Shown one piece after another: positions 1-11,837 of a stretch of DNA of 64,000 nucleotides. The notes beneath the pieces are model-generated. The model saw only the letters and a list, made by a program, of their open reading frames with translations, did no database searches and was not told the DNA's origin. Each line of letters starts with the position of its first letter. Position 1 is the stretch's first letter. The translations under genes were made by a program, and so were the position numbers. This DNA is from Miscanthus floridulus (lineage: Eukaryota > Streptophyta > Magnoliopsida > Poales > Poaceae), in the NCBI RefSeq assembly GCF_019320115.1, contig NC_089585.1, forward strand, positions 145,097,769 to 145,161,768, in the 5' to 3' direction.

Positions 1-1051
1 GATGGAGTTATCAGATTACTGCAAAAAACAACCCATCAACCATGAAGAAAAGAAGGGCTACCTCACAAGGAACATAAGAACTCGGTTCTTACAGAAAGAA
101 CTCAGGAATCTCATGAACAACCAGGACTATAGCAGAAAAATAAATGACAACTCAGAAGACAAGATTCTTTCCATTACAAGCGACTTCAAAAATAGAAGAT
201 TACAAATCTTACAAGACCCAACGAACTCGGTACCACAAAAAGCAAAGTAGCAAAGAGGAACCTAGACATGGCTAGGCTCTAGAATGACTACGTGTCCCAA
301 ATTGCTACTCGAAAGGACAAACCGCCATCGGCTACACTGTTTTTCTTCGAAGGACGAACACAGTGCATCCAAGGCGGAAATCAGCAGCACGGCGGGACAA
401 CATGGTGCAGAGAAGGTCGGTAGGCATCTGTCTACCCAAGACCGATGTGATGTTGGATATGGTGTTGATTTGCACCGAACAATCTTAGGACAGGCGACGA
501 GGATCAACCCAGAACTACCAGATGAAGGAACGAAACCCACATCACAAGACTTCCTCCAACTACCGCCACGTACATCCTGGTACAATGCTGCTGCGGGATT
601 AGGCTACCTCTAATCCCTATCACAAGACTTCCTCCAGCTACGACAAGACACATAGGAACTACAAAACACGCCCGGGGGCTGCTCTACTTCGCAAACTGCC
701 ATGTTCATGACCATAAAGGTTTCAACAGAATGTTCAATGAATGAAAACAAGCACTCCGGGAGGGTATTTATAGATCGAAGGAGCGGTGCACATGGACTAG
801 GAGTACCAACAAAACAAGCCTAACAAAGGACACAGTGAAAAGACAGAGCTCAATAATGGAAGACTCAGGCGAGAGGGAACAATACTCGAAGACGAGCATA
901 TTCGAAAGAATATACCAACATAGTACAACCCGTGAACAAAAGACATTTACACTCAACCACCACCATGCAACTACATCTGACAACAGCAGACTACCAGAGA
1001 ATACGCCAAGACGCTGCATCCGAGTTCTTCCTGAACAAAACAACCCGGGTA

Positions 1052-1590
1052 TATGCTCGGGGGCTGCAAAAGGAGAGGTATACAGTTCTGTCGAACAACT
1101 TAGATTCAAGACCCTCTAACTTTTTGTTCTAAATAGCAAGAGGCTCGGGGGCTACACTCAATGAGTGCACTTTTTTCTTCAAAAAGCACATGTCACTCAG
1201 AAAACTTCTTCAAGACAGACGACTTCAAGGCCACAAAATAAAAAGAACCCAGACATAGCTATATTCGAGCTCTTTCCGACAAAAAAGAACCTGAACACAG
1301 CTAAATCAGAACTCTTTTCAACAAAGAAGCCAGGGACCCTTTCAACGAAGAATCAGGAAGATTTCAAGAAAAGACCCTCAAGCTCCTTGTGCCAAACAGT
1401 AAGAGGCTCGGGGGCTACATCCAAATGAGGGCACTTTTTTCTTCAAAAAGGTACACACCACGCGAAGATCTCATGAAGCGCTACACGGTTTCACTCAAGA
1501 AAGCACTCGAACGATGCTTGTTCCTGCTCGACAAGACTTGAAGGAACAAGACGAGGCTTCCAGACCTCAACCATGAAGTGCTCGGGGGCT
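1052..1590 (+). repeat. Reiterated polypurine-tract-like modules upstream of the LTR
   Basis: The motif CTCGGGGGCT occurs near 1056, 1143, 1403 and 1581, with a variant near 671. Around 1143 and 1403 the shared module is longer: AAGAGGCTCGGGGGCTACA is followed by an ATGAG-containing stretch and CACTTTTTTCTTCAAAAA, with a spacing of about 260 bp. So the real priming tract at 1581 is the last of a series of tract-like copies in the 3' untranslated region. Confidence 0.65.
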
Positions 1591-1994
1591 TGTCGGTGTG
1601 GGACCCATGAGATACCCCACAAGGAAGGGAGAAGAACTAGCCTGACTAGGATTCTTCCCCTGTAATCTTAGTAGTAGTATTATCTTGTAATCCTACTAGG
1701 AACTCTCATTGTAAACTGACTAGCATTCTGGCCTCCTGACTATATAAAGGAGGGCAGGGCTCCTTGAATCAGGAGTTCAAGACAACAATTGTACAACACA
1801 ACACTTGACAATCAATCCAACGCAAAGGCTAACGTCGACTGGACGTAGGGCTACTACTCGATCAAAGATCGAGGGTCCGAACTAGGATAAATCGACTATC
1901 TCTTGCGTTAACCGTCGAGTTCTGCATACGCTGAAGCCCGAACATACTGTCTCGGGTAACCCCGTGGCAGGCTATCGGTGGTCAAACATCGACA
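1591..1994 (+). repeat. 3' LTR of the left Tat-type Gypsy element
   Basis: A 404 bp LTR that starts TGTCGGTGTGGG and ends CATCGACA, so it has TG...CA ends. A TATA box (TATATAAAGG, about 1741-1750) marks the likely LTR promoter, and the R/U5 part follows. The polypurine tract is directly upstream. Without the 5' LTR I cannot judge its age. Confidence 0.75.
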
Positions 1995-2945
1995 CGTCCG
2001 TAGCAAAGCAATCCAACAACAACTCGCCCTGGCTAATCCAAATGGTATGGTATTGTAGACACACGACTAACCTACTCTGTCCTACTCCTACCTCGACTAA
2101 CCTCCTCCATCCTACTCCTACCACGGAAATCACACATTAGTATTACTATCTAAATTATCCATATGTTGCAACGGGAGTTTTTTGAAAGAAATATTATAGT
2201 ATTAATTAGCCCAAACTAAAAAATATTTTCATCAGAAAATGCATCATCAAAATGCTATATGACATGAACCATCAAATTATTATGTCGCGTGCTATAGAAA
2301 AATAAATTGTCATCCAATGAATTAGGCATCGCCCGCGACGCCACCATTCCTAGCTCCGGCCTCAGCTTCTCTTGCACCTTCGTGCTGCCCTCTCCTACCT
2401 TGGCCTCGACCACGCTGCCAGTCTCTCCGCCCCATGCTGCCGTCGCTCGGCCACATCTCTGCGCCACCGTCGCTCGACCTTGTTTTTGCCCCGTCCACCG
2501 TTCTGAGCTCCGACCTCAGCTCTTCTGCACCTCCGAGCCGGCCTCTCCTATCTCATCCTTGATCGCGCTGCTGTTTCCCCACCCAACGCCACCGTCAATC
2601 GGCCGTATCTCTGCGTCGTCGTCTCCCTTCTCCGAGCCACCATCGATTGGCTTTAGCTTCTCCCCGCACGGCACTATCGGCCTTGCCTGTGCCAATCTAC
2701 CTCTAGGGCAAATCGGATTGTGACGCGCGCTAGACCTACATGTGCGAGAGGGAGCCGGGCCGTGCGCTAAAGGAAGATGTGGTTCCCTCCACGATGGCAG
2801 CCATGGCAAAGGACGTTGCAGCTTTCTAGGTAGTCTTCTTCCTTGCAGTTCGATTCCGACCATCACCATTGCACACCAAAATTTGCGAGGCTCGGTCAGT
2901 AATGGAAGCGGGAGTGCATGCAACGCGTGACACATTTAGCATGTA
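1995..2945. other. Non-coding stretch between the Gypsy LTR and the Helitron end
   Basis: The first 300 bases are AT-rich. From about 2320 to 2900 the sequence is C-rich on the + strand and gives overlapping proline, alanine and serine-rich frames on both strands (for example 2307-2723 + and 2516-2935 -). These look like composition artefacts, since no domain, splice structure or consistent frame is apparent. I see no RNA gene. Confidence 0.5.
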
Positions 2946-2974
2946 CTAGAAAACAAAGCGCGGCGTTGCCGCGC
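2946..2974 (-). mobile_element. Helitron-type 3' terminus (hairpin plus CTAG)
   Basis: Read on the minus strand: a 7 bp stem with a 3-base loop (GCGCGGC-AAC-GCCGCGC, 2958-2974), an 8-base spacer, then CTAG (2946-2949) followed by T. A GC hairpin about 8-12 bases before CTRR, with T next, is the Helitron 3' end rule. The body would extend towards higher coordinates. A related but poorer copy (ATTGCCGCGCACCTGAGTGG) lies near 3342. I could not find the matching 5' TC end, so the size is unknown and no Rep/helicase gene is seen. Confidence 0.55.
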
Positions 2975-3548
2975 AACTGTGTGGAGTGTTCGTAGTTGTG
3001 AAGCCAGTTTTGACAATGCATTTCAATGTTATTATCTAACTAATAATGTGTTATTAGATCAGAATAAAATCAAGAGATCACGGATCTCTCCTGCAAAGCC
3101 TGTCATCACTCATCAGCATAAAAGAAGGGCAAATGATGCAGAGGAAACATGACATAATTTTCTACCAGAAGCTTTAATAGGGAATAAATAGCAGTAGCAC
3201 AATTATAATTAATACAGGAAAAGCACATGCGCTGAGTGGTACTGATGTTTGTGGCCTGAATATGCTTCTTTTGTTTTGGAATGTTCTAACATTTAAAATA
3301 ACTGATTCCATTAATAAGCTTGCTAAAAAGTAACACGTGGCATTGCCGCGCACCTGAGTGGAGTGCCGACTTTTTTTATATTTTGAATCTGAAAATGTTG
3401 TGTGGCCTGGGCGAGGTAAGGTGAAATTGTAAAATGGAATCAAAGATAAAAGTTCAGTAAATAAAGAGTGAGGACCGAGTATCTGAGATTCTGAGGAAGA
3501 CGTCTCGAGCAAGAAAAATAAAGAAATAGTAGGAGAGTACATAAAAGA

Positions 3549-3855
3549 ATGTGGAGTAACCTATTGGTAGGTTATTGTTAAGCCACAAAAGAGAGCTAGA
3601 TATGGCAGCCCTCACTAAGATTTGCATTTCACATTAAAATAAAATATGGAGTAGCCTATTGAGTAGGTTAGTATAGAAAACACTATAGGCTGGTTAAGCC
3701 ACAAAAGAGAGCTGGATATGACAACCCTCACTAAAATTTGCATTTTACCTTAAAATAAAATGTTGAGTAACCTATTATACAAAACACCGTGGGCACATAA
3801 GGGAGCCTGGATATGGCAGCCCTCACTACAATTTGCATTTGACATTAGAATAAAT
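3549..3855 (+). repeat. Three-copy degenerate tandem repeat, about 95-120 bp unit
   Basis: Units begin near 3549, 3645 and 3761. Each has GGAGTA(A/G)CCTATT, then a copy of GATATG(G/A)CA(G/A)CCCTCACTA and ATTTGCATTT, ending in TAAAATAAAAT-like bases. The middle unit has an extra stretch with GTAGGTTAGTATAG. No coding potential. The repeat lies beside the Helitron end, and such internal repeats are common in non-autonomous Helitrons, but membership is not shown. Confidence 0.65.
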
Positions 3856-4009
3856 TAATAATCATGGCGACAAAGCTATAAAGCATGAATACTGATATGA
3901 AGGAATAACTAACAAGTCCTGAGACTTGATAACTCAAACATTACAAGTAGTTACAAAAATAAAACTACTGATCAAGGCATACTCGTCTGAAATCTTCTCA
4001 GAGAAATTT

Positions 4010-4601
4010 AGAAGGTAAATAAGAGAGAATCCATTCCTATCATATAAGAAAATCTTGAAAACAGGCCACTTCTAGAACTTGCATCAGAAGCTTGACATCA
4101 GAAGCTTGGTTACGTGAAAATAAACAAGACTTGTGGCACAACATCAACGGCATGATAATTGCAATGAGCCTAGCCTGGATGCAACAAGCACATTTTTTTC
4201 TAGCATGGCTAACCCAGGTTACTACCATACAAAGTACTGAGTATTAACTGACACTGATATAGAGCGCTTGAGTAAAAGAAAAGGGAGGTATTAATCAAAT
4301 TTATTTTTTCTCGTGAGGATAGATATTTGACAAATGTAATTGAACATCCTTATGCATACAACATAGTTAAGTAGTAGGACTTCTCTTTCTAGGCCTAGGA
4401 AACTACCCCATATGAAATATTGGGGTCATTTAGTAGCTGTCAAATTTTGATGATTGAATCTTCAAACTACAACATCATTAGCAGTTATCAAGTAAGCCTC
4501 AGTTGATGCCATTGTGAAATGTGAATTGGCTGCAGCTCAAGTTGCACGGCAGTTCTTGATCAGCTAGACCATAGTATTGGTACAAAATTGTAGATGCAAT
4601 C
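4010..4601 (+). repeat. Tandem duplication, copy A (carries the unoccupied CACTA target site)
   Basis: Starts AGAAGGTAAATAAGAGAG and is repeated 592 bp downstream with few differences. Copy A has a 14 bp local duplication around CATCAGAAGCTTGA (about 4080-4110) that copy B lacks. Near 4478-4500 it reads GTTATCAAGTAAGCCTCAG without interruption, which is the pre-insertion version of the CACTA target in copy B. No gene is recognised in it. Confidence 0.85.
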
Positions 4602-5068
4602 AGAAGGTCAATAAGAGAGAATCCATTCCTATCATATAAGAAAATCTTGAAAATAGTCCACTTCCGGAACTTGCATCAGAAGCTTAGTTACGTGAAAATA
4701 AATAGGACTTGTGGCACAACATCAATGGCCTGATAATTGCAATGAGCATAGCCTGGATGCAACAAGCACATTTTTTTCTAGCATGGCTAACCTAGGTTAC
4801 TACCATAAAAAGTACTGAGCGTTAACTGACACTGATATAGAGCTCTTGAGTAAAAGAAAAGGGGGGTATTAATCAAATTTATTTTTCTCGTGGGGATAGA
4901 TATTTGACAAATGTAATTGAACATCCTTATCCATACAACATAGTTAAGTAGTAGGACCTCTCTTTCTAGGCCTGGGAAACTACCCCATATGAAATATTGG
5001 GGTCATTTACTAGCTGTCAAATTTTGATGATTGAATCTTCAAACTACAACATCATTAGTAGTTATCAA

Positions 5069-5392
5069 CACTACCGGAGACGGCTTCTTTACCGAGTGTC
5101 CCAGACTTTGCTGAGTGTTTTTTATCGGGCACTCGACAAAGAGGATATCTGTCGAGTGCCGAAGAGAAAGCACTCGGCAAACAACTGGCACTCGGAAAAG
5201 AGGTGGTTTGCCGAGTGCCGAGAACTCGGCAAACAATAACACTCAGCAAAGGGGCTATTTGCCGAGTGTCGGGCACTCGGCAAACCAGAACACTCGACAA
5301 AGGGCCACCGCCGTTAACGGCCGGCAGCCGCCGTTAACTCTTTGGCGAGTGTCTTCTCCTGACACTCGGCAAACCATATTTTTTTCACTTTT
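5069..5392 (+). repeat. Left terminal inverted repeat and subterminal motif array of CACTA-1
   Basis: Multiple direct and inverted copies of GCCGAGTG(C/T) and its complement CACTCGGCAAA lie between about 5090 and 5370, often as back-to-back pairs. In En/Spm-type elements, subterminal repeats are the binding sites of the element-encoded TNPA-like protein; that role here is inferred from the family. Confidence 0.9.
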
Positions 5393-5944
5393 GACCTCCA
5401 AACTTTTTTTTGCAGTCCTCATACAATATCTGGTACTCCATGTTCCAATGTGGCACATTTCTCGAACTTTTTCTATATTTCTTTAATTTATTTCATTTAA
5501 TTGCATTTTCTTGGATAATTCAAATTATAACTGCTAGTCATTCGAATAATGAAAAAATGAATGGAAAATGATATTCATGTTATTTAGTATAATGTGAGGC
5601 TGTATCTAGGAACAGACCACCAATTTCGAACATCTTGTTCATGAAACATGACCACGAACTTGCGGTCGAGTTGTTTTTAAATTCTATAAAAAACAAACAA
5701 AGTCCGAAAATCATGAAACTTGTCAAGATGTCATGATATCATATGTGGAGGCTATGATAAAAATTTGAGAAGGTTTCGCGCAAGTTGTCACGTACGATAC
5801 TTGGAAATCGAAGAATCTCCGAAGAAGTTCCATGATTTCGTGAAGGGGCCTCCCGCGCCCGCGCCCATGCCAGCGCCGCCGCCGCCGCCCATGCCCACGC
5901 CACTGTTGCCCCGCCTCCGCCCATGCCCGCGATGCCTCCCGCGC

Positions 5945-6080
5945 CGCACTGTCGGAGGAGGAGAAAGAGAGGAGGAGGAGGAGGAGAGGAGGAGAGGAGG
6001 AAGAAGGAGGAAGAAGGAGGAAGAGAAGGAGGAGGAGGAAGAAGGAGGAAGGAGGAAGGAGGAGGAGGAGGAGGTGCCCC
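5945..6080 (+). repeat. GGA/GAA-rich purine tract inside CACTA-1
   Basis: About 130 bases of almost pure purine, mainly GGA and GAA triplets, directly after a GCC/CCG-rich stretch (5850-5940). Overlapping frames on both strands appear open (5720-6310 +, 5739-6153 -) but encode only E/R/G or P/S/L runs, so I treat them as composition artefacts. The preceding 5600-5850 is 5' leader-type sequence of the element. Confidence 0.7.
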
Positions 6081-6756
6081 AGCCGCTATTGCCATGTCCC
6101 CGGCGCTTCCCCAGCCGTCGCCTTGTCCACCGATGCCCTGGCCCCTTCACCACCGCCGTCCTACGACGCCCACTAGGTATGCCATACCATCATCGTCGTC
6201 GTAGTATTACTAGTTGTTGCGGTAGTAGTAGTGGTAGAGTAGCAGTGGTGGTAGTCAAAGTAGTTGTAGGAGTGGTTGTGACATTGTTATATATATGTGG
6301 TTGGATATAATCTTGTGCATGTTGGCCATCGTGCCGTTCATATATATGTGCATGTCGGCCATCGTCTCGTTGGTTTTCTTGCAGGTTTTGGAAACCTCAC
6401 CGTGCAGGGGAGGTGCTACCAAAATTTTGTATTGATAGTTTTATGTTTCTTTTTTGTAGAGAAGAGCCCATCGGAGTGGCGCTGGAGTACCTCGGCAACC
6501 CTGATCGCCTTCCTCGCTGCTGTGGGTCTGCCTGCACCGCGTCGCCTCGCCACTGCACCGACCCACCATGGCCCCTCTAGCCTGACTCCATTGTCACCCT
6601 AGGTATAACCCCTCTTTCCGTATCATGTTCGTAGATCACGTAACCCAGTTAGGCATCTCCCTTTCGAAAGAGATACGGTTGGAAATATGCAGATATTTCC
6701 ATATATAAAACCGTATCTGTTTCAAATTGTCCATGTTTTTTGACAGCCTACGGATG

Positions 6757-6936
6757 CGTAGGTGGGGTTAGTTTCCATGGTATGCTCCGATCCGAGATAG
6801 AGTTTCAGCATCATCTCCCTATTGTTCTCCGGATGCACACTCTCCCTGGCAGGACATGTATTTGGAGAACAGCGGGGAGGTGCTGCCGAAATTCTATCTC
6901 GAATAGGACTAGAGCATGGAAACTAACCTCATCTAT
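6757..6936. repeat. Imperfect inverted repeat (foldback), arms about 70 bp, in CACTA-1
   Basis: The left arm (about 6757-6824: GTTAGTTTCCATGG, GAGATAGAGTTTC, then TTGTTCTCC) pairs with the right arm (about 6862-6936: GGAGAACAG, AATTCTATCTC, CATGGAAACTAAC), with mismatches. The segment GGGGAGGTGCTGCCGAAATT in the right arm has a second relative near 6400 (GGGGAGGTGCTACCAAAATT). It lies upstream of the transposase frame, perhaps in an intron or leader. Confidence 0.65.
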
Positions 6937-7040
6937 GGATCCTCGTGTGGGATTAGGACCTATCCTCACCTATTAGATAGTAGGAACATCATGTAGATGC
7001 AATTGATGTTTATATTACTTGCCGCTATATATGTTAGAGG

Positions 7041-10000
7041 ATGGAGGACCGTGAGTGGATGTACATGGGCCTCGCAAGTCAGGGTCAGGTCACCAATGAA
7101 TGGATTGATAAGACCGATGCTTTCTTGGAATGGGCATTTGGCGTGGCTGCTAAAGGAGCGAGTAAAATTTACTGTCCCTGTAGCAAATGTGTAAATAGGA
7201 AAAGACAAACGAAGAAGGTCATGGGGGAACATCTTTGGAAGAATAGATTTATGGCAGACTATATCCGATGGGTCTACCATGGTGAAGCCAATCGTATGAG
7301 AGAGGAGGTGGTGAGACCACGTGTCGAGGATTATGATGCTAATGCCGGGTAGCAGACATGTTAAATGACTTTCACGAGGCACAGTTCTCTTGAGGACGTA
7401 CGAAGGAGGAGCCAAAGGCAACCGCAAAGGCGTTCTACAACATGTTTGCCGCGGCACAGAAACCCCTTCATGGCCAGACAAAGGTTTCTCAACTGGATGC
7501 CATTGGATGCATAATGGCGTTAAAGTCCCAGTATAGCCTGAGTTGAGATGCCTTCGATGGTATGTTGACAGTTATTGGCAGCCTGCTTTCGGAGGGCCAC
7601 CTTCTGCCAAAGAGCATGCACGAGTCACAAAAACTCCTTCGTGCACTTAAGATGCCGTATGAGTAGATGCATGCTTGCCCGAAGGGGTACGTCCTATTTA
7701 GGAAAGAATACGTGGAAGCAAAGTACTGTCCAAAGTGTAAATCCTCTAGGTTCCTAGAGGTAGATTATGATGATGGCTAGAAGAGGCAGCTTGACATTCC
7801 CGTGGCAATCCTATGGCACCTTCCGTTCATACCGAGGATCCAACGACTATACATGACCGAGGAATCCATGAAATAGATGACATGGCACAAAAATGGCAAA
7901 TGATACAATCCTGACAGGATGGTACATGCATCCGATGGTGAAGCATGGACCCACTTTGATGGCATTCATCATGAGAAAGCTAAAGAGGCTCGTAATGTAC
8001 GTGTTGCGCTGGCAACAGATGGGTTCAATCCTTATGGAATGATGGCTGCCCCATACACATGTTGGCCCATGTTTGTTATCCCCCTCAATCTCCCCCAGCG
8101 TATGCTTTCAATGACAGAATGTATTCTTATCGTTGATAATTCCTAGACACCTGAGGAATAATATGGATGTGTTCATGGAGCCTATGATTGATGAATTGGT
8201 CCGTGCTTGGAAGGAAGGGGTATGGACATACGACCGAGCTACAAAGAAAAACTTCAAAATGCATGTTTGGTACCACTACTCCCAGCATGACTTCCTGGCT
8301 ATGGGATATTCTACGCCTGCTGTGTTCATAGGAAGTTCCCATGCCTCAGTGGCGGACCCAGGATTCAAAACCAGGGTAGTCCTAGTCAAAAAAATTGTCT
8401 CATGCTTATCGCCATAATTATTTAATACAATACGGTAAAATCTAAAAAAGTTCAGTATACATGACTATAAATTAACCAAACCTAGGCTCAATTTCAGAAG
8501 TAATGCTATTTTTTGCATCATACTTCTAAAGAAATGCAATATTTGATTTATTCATGCCTCAATTTCATGGAAAAATAACAAATTTCAATGAATTCTAGGC
8601 TCACAAATCCACACTCCCTAAGCCCAATTGGCCAATTTATAGTCCAATCTCCATTCTACATTCTCCAATGTCCAAATCAAGTTCAGAAGTAAACACAAGC
8701 ACTCACCACAAGACCGTGGAAGGATCTGACAATAATCGGAGATAAAATAGGGATGATTTTGGGGATAAGTTGGGAGGAGAAGAGGAGAGGAGTTTAGGCT
8801 ACGAGAGATATAGATCAATTGTTTTTCCTTAGTTCTTTTCAACCGGCGCACCGGACCTGCTAACAGATAAGCTCCATGCACTAACTCTCATCAACCTGTG
8901 AACAATACAAATCTTCAGTTTCATCAGATACTCACCTAACAACTCACCAGGTAGGACTGGAGTAGGCCAGCGCGGGGCCAGAGCGCACGGTGGACTAGGG
9001 CACTGGGCGGCCACCAGCTATCCCGACCAGCTCCTTGGCGCGCCCGCCGCCGCCAGACTGGCGGAGCGTGGCCATGTAGGGCCACGAGGCGGCGCTACAT
9101 CAAGGCTGTTACTTGGCAAGGTGGGTAGGTGGTGGTAGGGGGGCGAGCAGCCGGTGGGCAGCAATCGCTAGTTTTGAGTCACGGACTCGTAGTCGTGGAG
9201 CGGGAGTGGCTGGTTGCTTCCTGGGCGGACCACAGACGATGTTGCCTATTTGGGCCAAATTTTTTATGGGCTATGAAGTAGTCCTAGGCCTACCTAGACT
9301 ACCCACTGGGCCCACCACTACCATGCCTAGTATGCAAGGAAGGTCTGATGTTCATTTGGTTGCAGAAGGGTGGCAAGTATTCATCATTCGACAAACATCG
9401 GCAATTCCTCCCTCTTGACCATGCATTCAGACTAGACATCAAGAACTTTATGAAAGGTGTCATAGTGACAGACCCTGCACAATCGACAATGACTGGTTGC
9501 AGGTCTCGTGGTCAATCTAGAAGGTGGTTTTGTGGGATATGGTGAGCAACATATGTGGACTCATAAGTCGGGCTTGACTTGGCTCCCCTATTTTGATGAC
9601 CTTCTCCTTCCACACAACATTGATGTAATGCACACTGAAAAGAATATCGCCGAGGCACTTTGGGCAACAATCATAGACATTCCTGACAAGTCAAAGGACA
9701 ACATTAAGGCTAGAGTGGATCTAGCAATGTTATGTGATAGACCAAACCAACATATGAAGCCTCCTAGTCGCGGCAAGACATGGAGAAGACCTAAGGCCGA
9801 TTTTGTCTTGAGCAAGCCCCAAAGGAGGGAAGTACTAGAATGGATTTAGACGTTAATGTTCCCTGATGGGTATGCAGCTAATCTGAGGAGGGGAGTGAAC
9901 TTATCTACTATGTGAGTCTTAGGGATGAAGAGTCATGACTACCACATATGGATTGAGCGGCTTCTTCCGGCGATGGTTTGAGGCTATGTCCTTGAGCATG

Positions 10001-11614
10001 TCTGGCTAGTGTTGGTAGAGTTGAGCTATTTCTTTCACCAGCTTTATGCCAAGGAGTTATCTCGGACCATGATTGCTGACTTGGAAAGAATGGCACCAGT
10101 GTTGCTCTGTAAGTTGGAGAAGATCTTTCCACCTGGCTTCTTCAATCCGATGCAACATTTGATTTTGCAACTCCCGTATGAGGCATGAATGGGGGGCCTG
10201 TGCAGGGCCGTTGGTGCTATCCAATCGAGAGATGTCTAAAGGTTCTTCGAAAGAAATATAGAAATAAATGCAAAATCGAGACTTCTATTGCAGAGGCATA
10301 CATTCTGGAGGAGGTGGCGAACTTCACAACAACATACTATGGTGGCAACCTCCCTAGCGTGCATAATCCACCCCCACGCTACAATGCTGGCAAAAATGAA
10401 TCGAACCTCAGCCTTTTTCGAGGACAACTCGGAAGCGCAAGTGCATCGACCCTCAAGACCTTGAATCATGAAGAGTGGCACCATATCATGCTATACGTGT
10501 TGACCAACCTTGACGAAGTGGCGCCGTACATGCAGTAAGTTCTCAACGAACTAGTTAAATACGCTGTCACTATTCTGCTTCCAACCCCCTTGTTTCTCGT
10601 TGGTACAGGGAATTTCTTCATGAATTATGGCGTCAATCAAGGGATCCTACCCCACAACAGCTAGATACCCTTCTTAGACAGGGTGCAGGAAATGGAATGC
10701 CCGATTTCACTTCTTGGTTCAAACGGAAGGTACCGTCTAATTTTGCTCGTACTTAGTTTGACATTCCAAGTTACTCGTACGTGCAAATAATATAACAATG
10801 TATCCTGCTTGAGCTTGCAGGGCCAGAGAGATGCGTCTATGCGTGTCGAGTTGAGACAGGTTGCCGATGTCTTTGCCTATAGGGTCAGGTCATTTCCGGT
10901 TATGACGTGAATGGATATCGCTTTCGCACAACAAGCTACGAGCAGAGTCGGCCCAATCGAAGGACCACAAGTTCTAGAGTTTTTACGCCCGGTGTTGATG
11001 TGGTCGAGTATTATGAAAGAATTGAAGAAATATACGAACTCAAGTTTCATGGTTCCAAACCTTTTAATCCCGTCATATTCAAATGCCATTGGTTTGATCC
11101 TAAAGTAACGAGACGGACATATTCTAATCTTGGGCTAGTCAAAATTTGATAGGATTTCATCTTACTAGGAGACGATGTCTATATTGTGGCCCAACAAGCC
11201 ACACAAGTTTATTATCTCCCATATGCGTGTCAAATCATAAGGCATCTTAAGGGTTGGGATATTGTGCATGGGGTATCGCCACATGGTAAAGTGCCTATCC
11301 CAAACGATGTAGATTACAACTTAGACCCAAACACATATGACGGAGAGTTCTTTCAAGAAGAGGGACTAGAAGGGGGGTTTGAGATAGACTTAACCAAAGC
11401 GATCGGAATAGAAGTAGACAATGAAACGGTTATTGAAGAGGACGTTGGAGATGAGGTGCAAAATGTGAAGGACTTACAAATGCTTGAGCGATTACATTTA
11501 GACAATGACAATGGCAACATTGCTCATTCGGATAGTGTTGATTATTTCGACATGATTGATAGTGATGATGAGACTTATGATCCAGCTAACCCCAATCATG
11601 AAGATTATTTCTAA
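7041..11614 (+). pseudogene. CACTA transposase (TNPD/TNP2-like), broken
   Basis: This would be the element's transposase, which cuts and rejoins the CACTA ends in the nucleus. Segments in order: a transposase-associated N-terminal domain (7041-7349; motif WMYMG then CPCSKC), a Transposase_21-like core (about 7380-8340 and 9330-9860, with HNIDVMHTEKN near 9613-9650), a DUF4218 region (about 9910-10537; LPAMV, then CKLEKIFPPGFF and GGPVQGRW) and a DUF4216 region (about 10860-11260, with FKCHWFDP). An acidic tail ends at 11614. Likely introns lie at 10538-10608 (GTAAGT...ACAG) and about 10730-10820 (ending TTGCAG). Damage: several stops (for example in 7500-7790 and at 9847), frameshifts, and the hAT at 8347-9320. 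Domain names are from family knowledge. Confidence 0.85.
8347..9320. mobile_element. Non-autonomous hAT element, 974 bp, nested in the CACTA transposase gene
   Basis: The left end is CAGTGGCGGACCCAG and the right end, read inward on the minus strand, TAGTGGTGGGCCCAG, followed on both sides by a GGGTAGTC-like block. The flanking 8 bp duplication CCATGCCT is perfect (8339-8346 and 9321-9328). Eight-base duplications with (C/T)AGTGG ends are diagnostic of hAT elements. The interior (AT-rich left half, GC-rich right half) has no transposase sequence I can recognise, so it depends on a transposase made elsewhere. Confidence 0.92.
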
Positions 11615-11837
11615 TACATGTAATACTATGTTATTTTGTAATTACGTTTTGTTTATTTTGCATCTCTTTCTAAGTACTTCTTGTTTATCTGTGCTTATTG
11701 GTTTACTCTTTTTAATTATAGGTGATTGAACAAAGATGGTGGGCAATGGGATGAGGAAGCTAACGTCCTTGTACCGAAGGACAAGGACCGCTGCACTGGG
11801 GGAGAGTAGGACAAGGACCACTTGTGAACTTATTTGT

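Larger units (their letters stand above)
1..1994 (+). mobile_element. 3' end of a Tat-type Gypsy LTR retrotransposon, cut by the window edge
   Basis: The 3' untranslated region and 3' LTR of a + strand Gypsy element whose coding part lies left of the window. The polypurine tract (GCTCGGGGGCT, about 1580-1590) directly abuts an LTR beginning TGTCGG. GGCTCGGGGGCT-type tracts before TGTCGG LTRs are usual in grass Tat elements. No pol sequence is visible here. Short open frames such as 2-250 have no recognisable domain and I do not count them as genes. The five bases after the LTR (CGTCC, 1995-1999) would be the right target duplication; its partner is outside the window. Confidence 0.75.

Noticed and set aside
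2..250. Small frame at the left edge
   Set aside because: No recognisable domain; it lies in the 3' untranslated region of a Tat element.
3330..3370. Second Helitron 3' end
   Set aside because: Shares ATTGCCGCGCAC with the good end but lacks CTRR at a proper distance; kept only as a related segment.
5720..6310. 196-codon frame in CACTA-1 and two opposite frames
   Set aside because: They translate triplet runs (E/R/G or P/S/L) from the purine tract; not conserved protein-like sequence.
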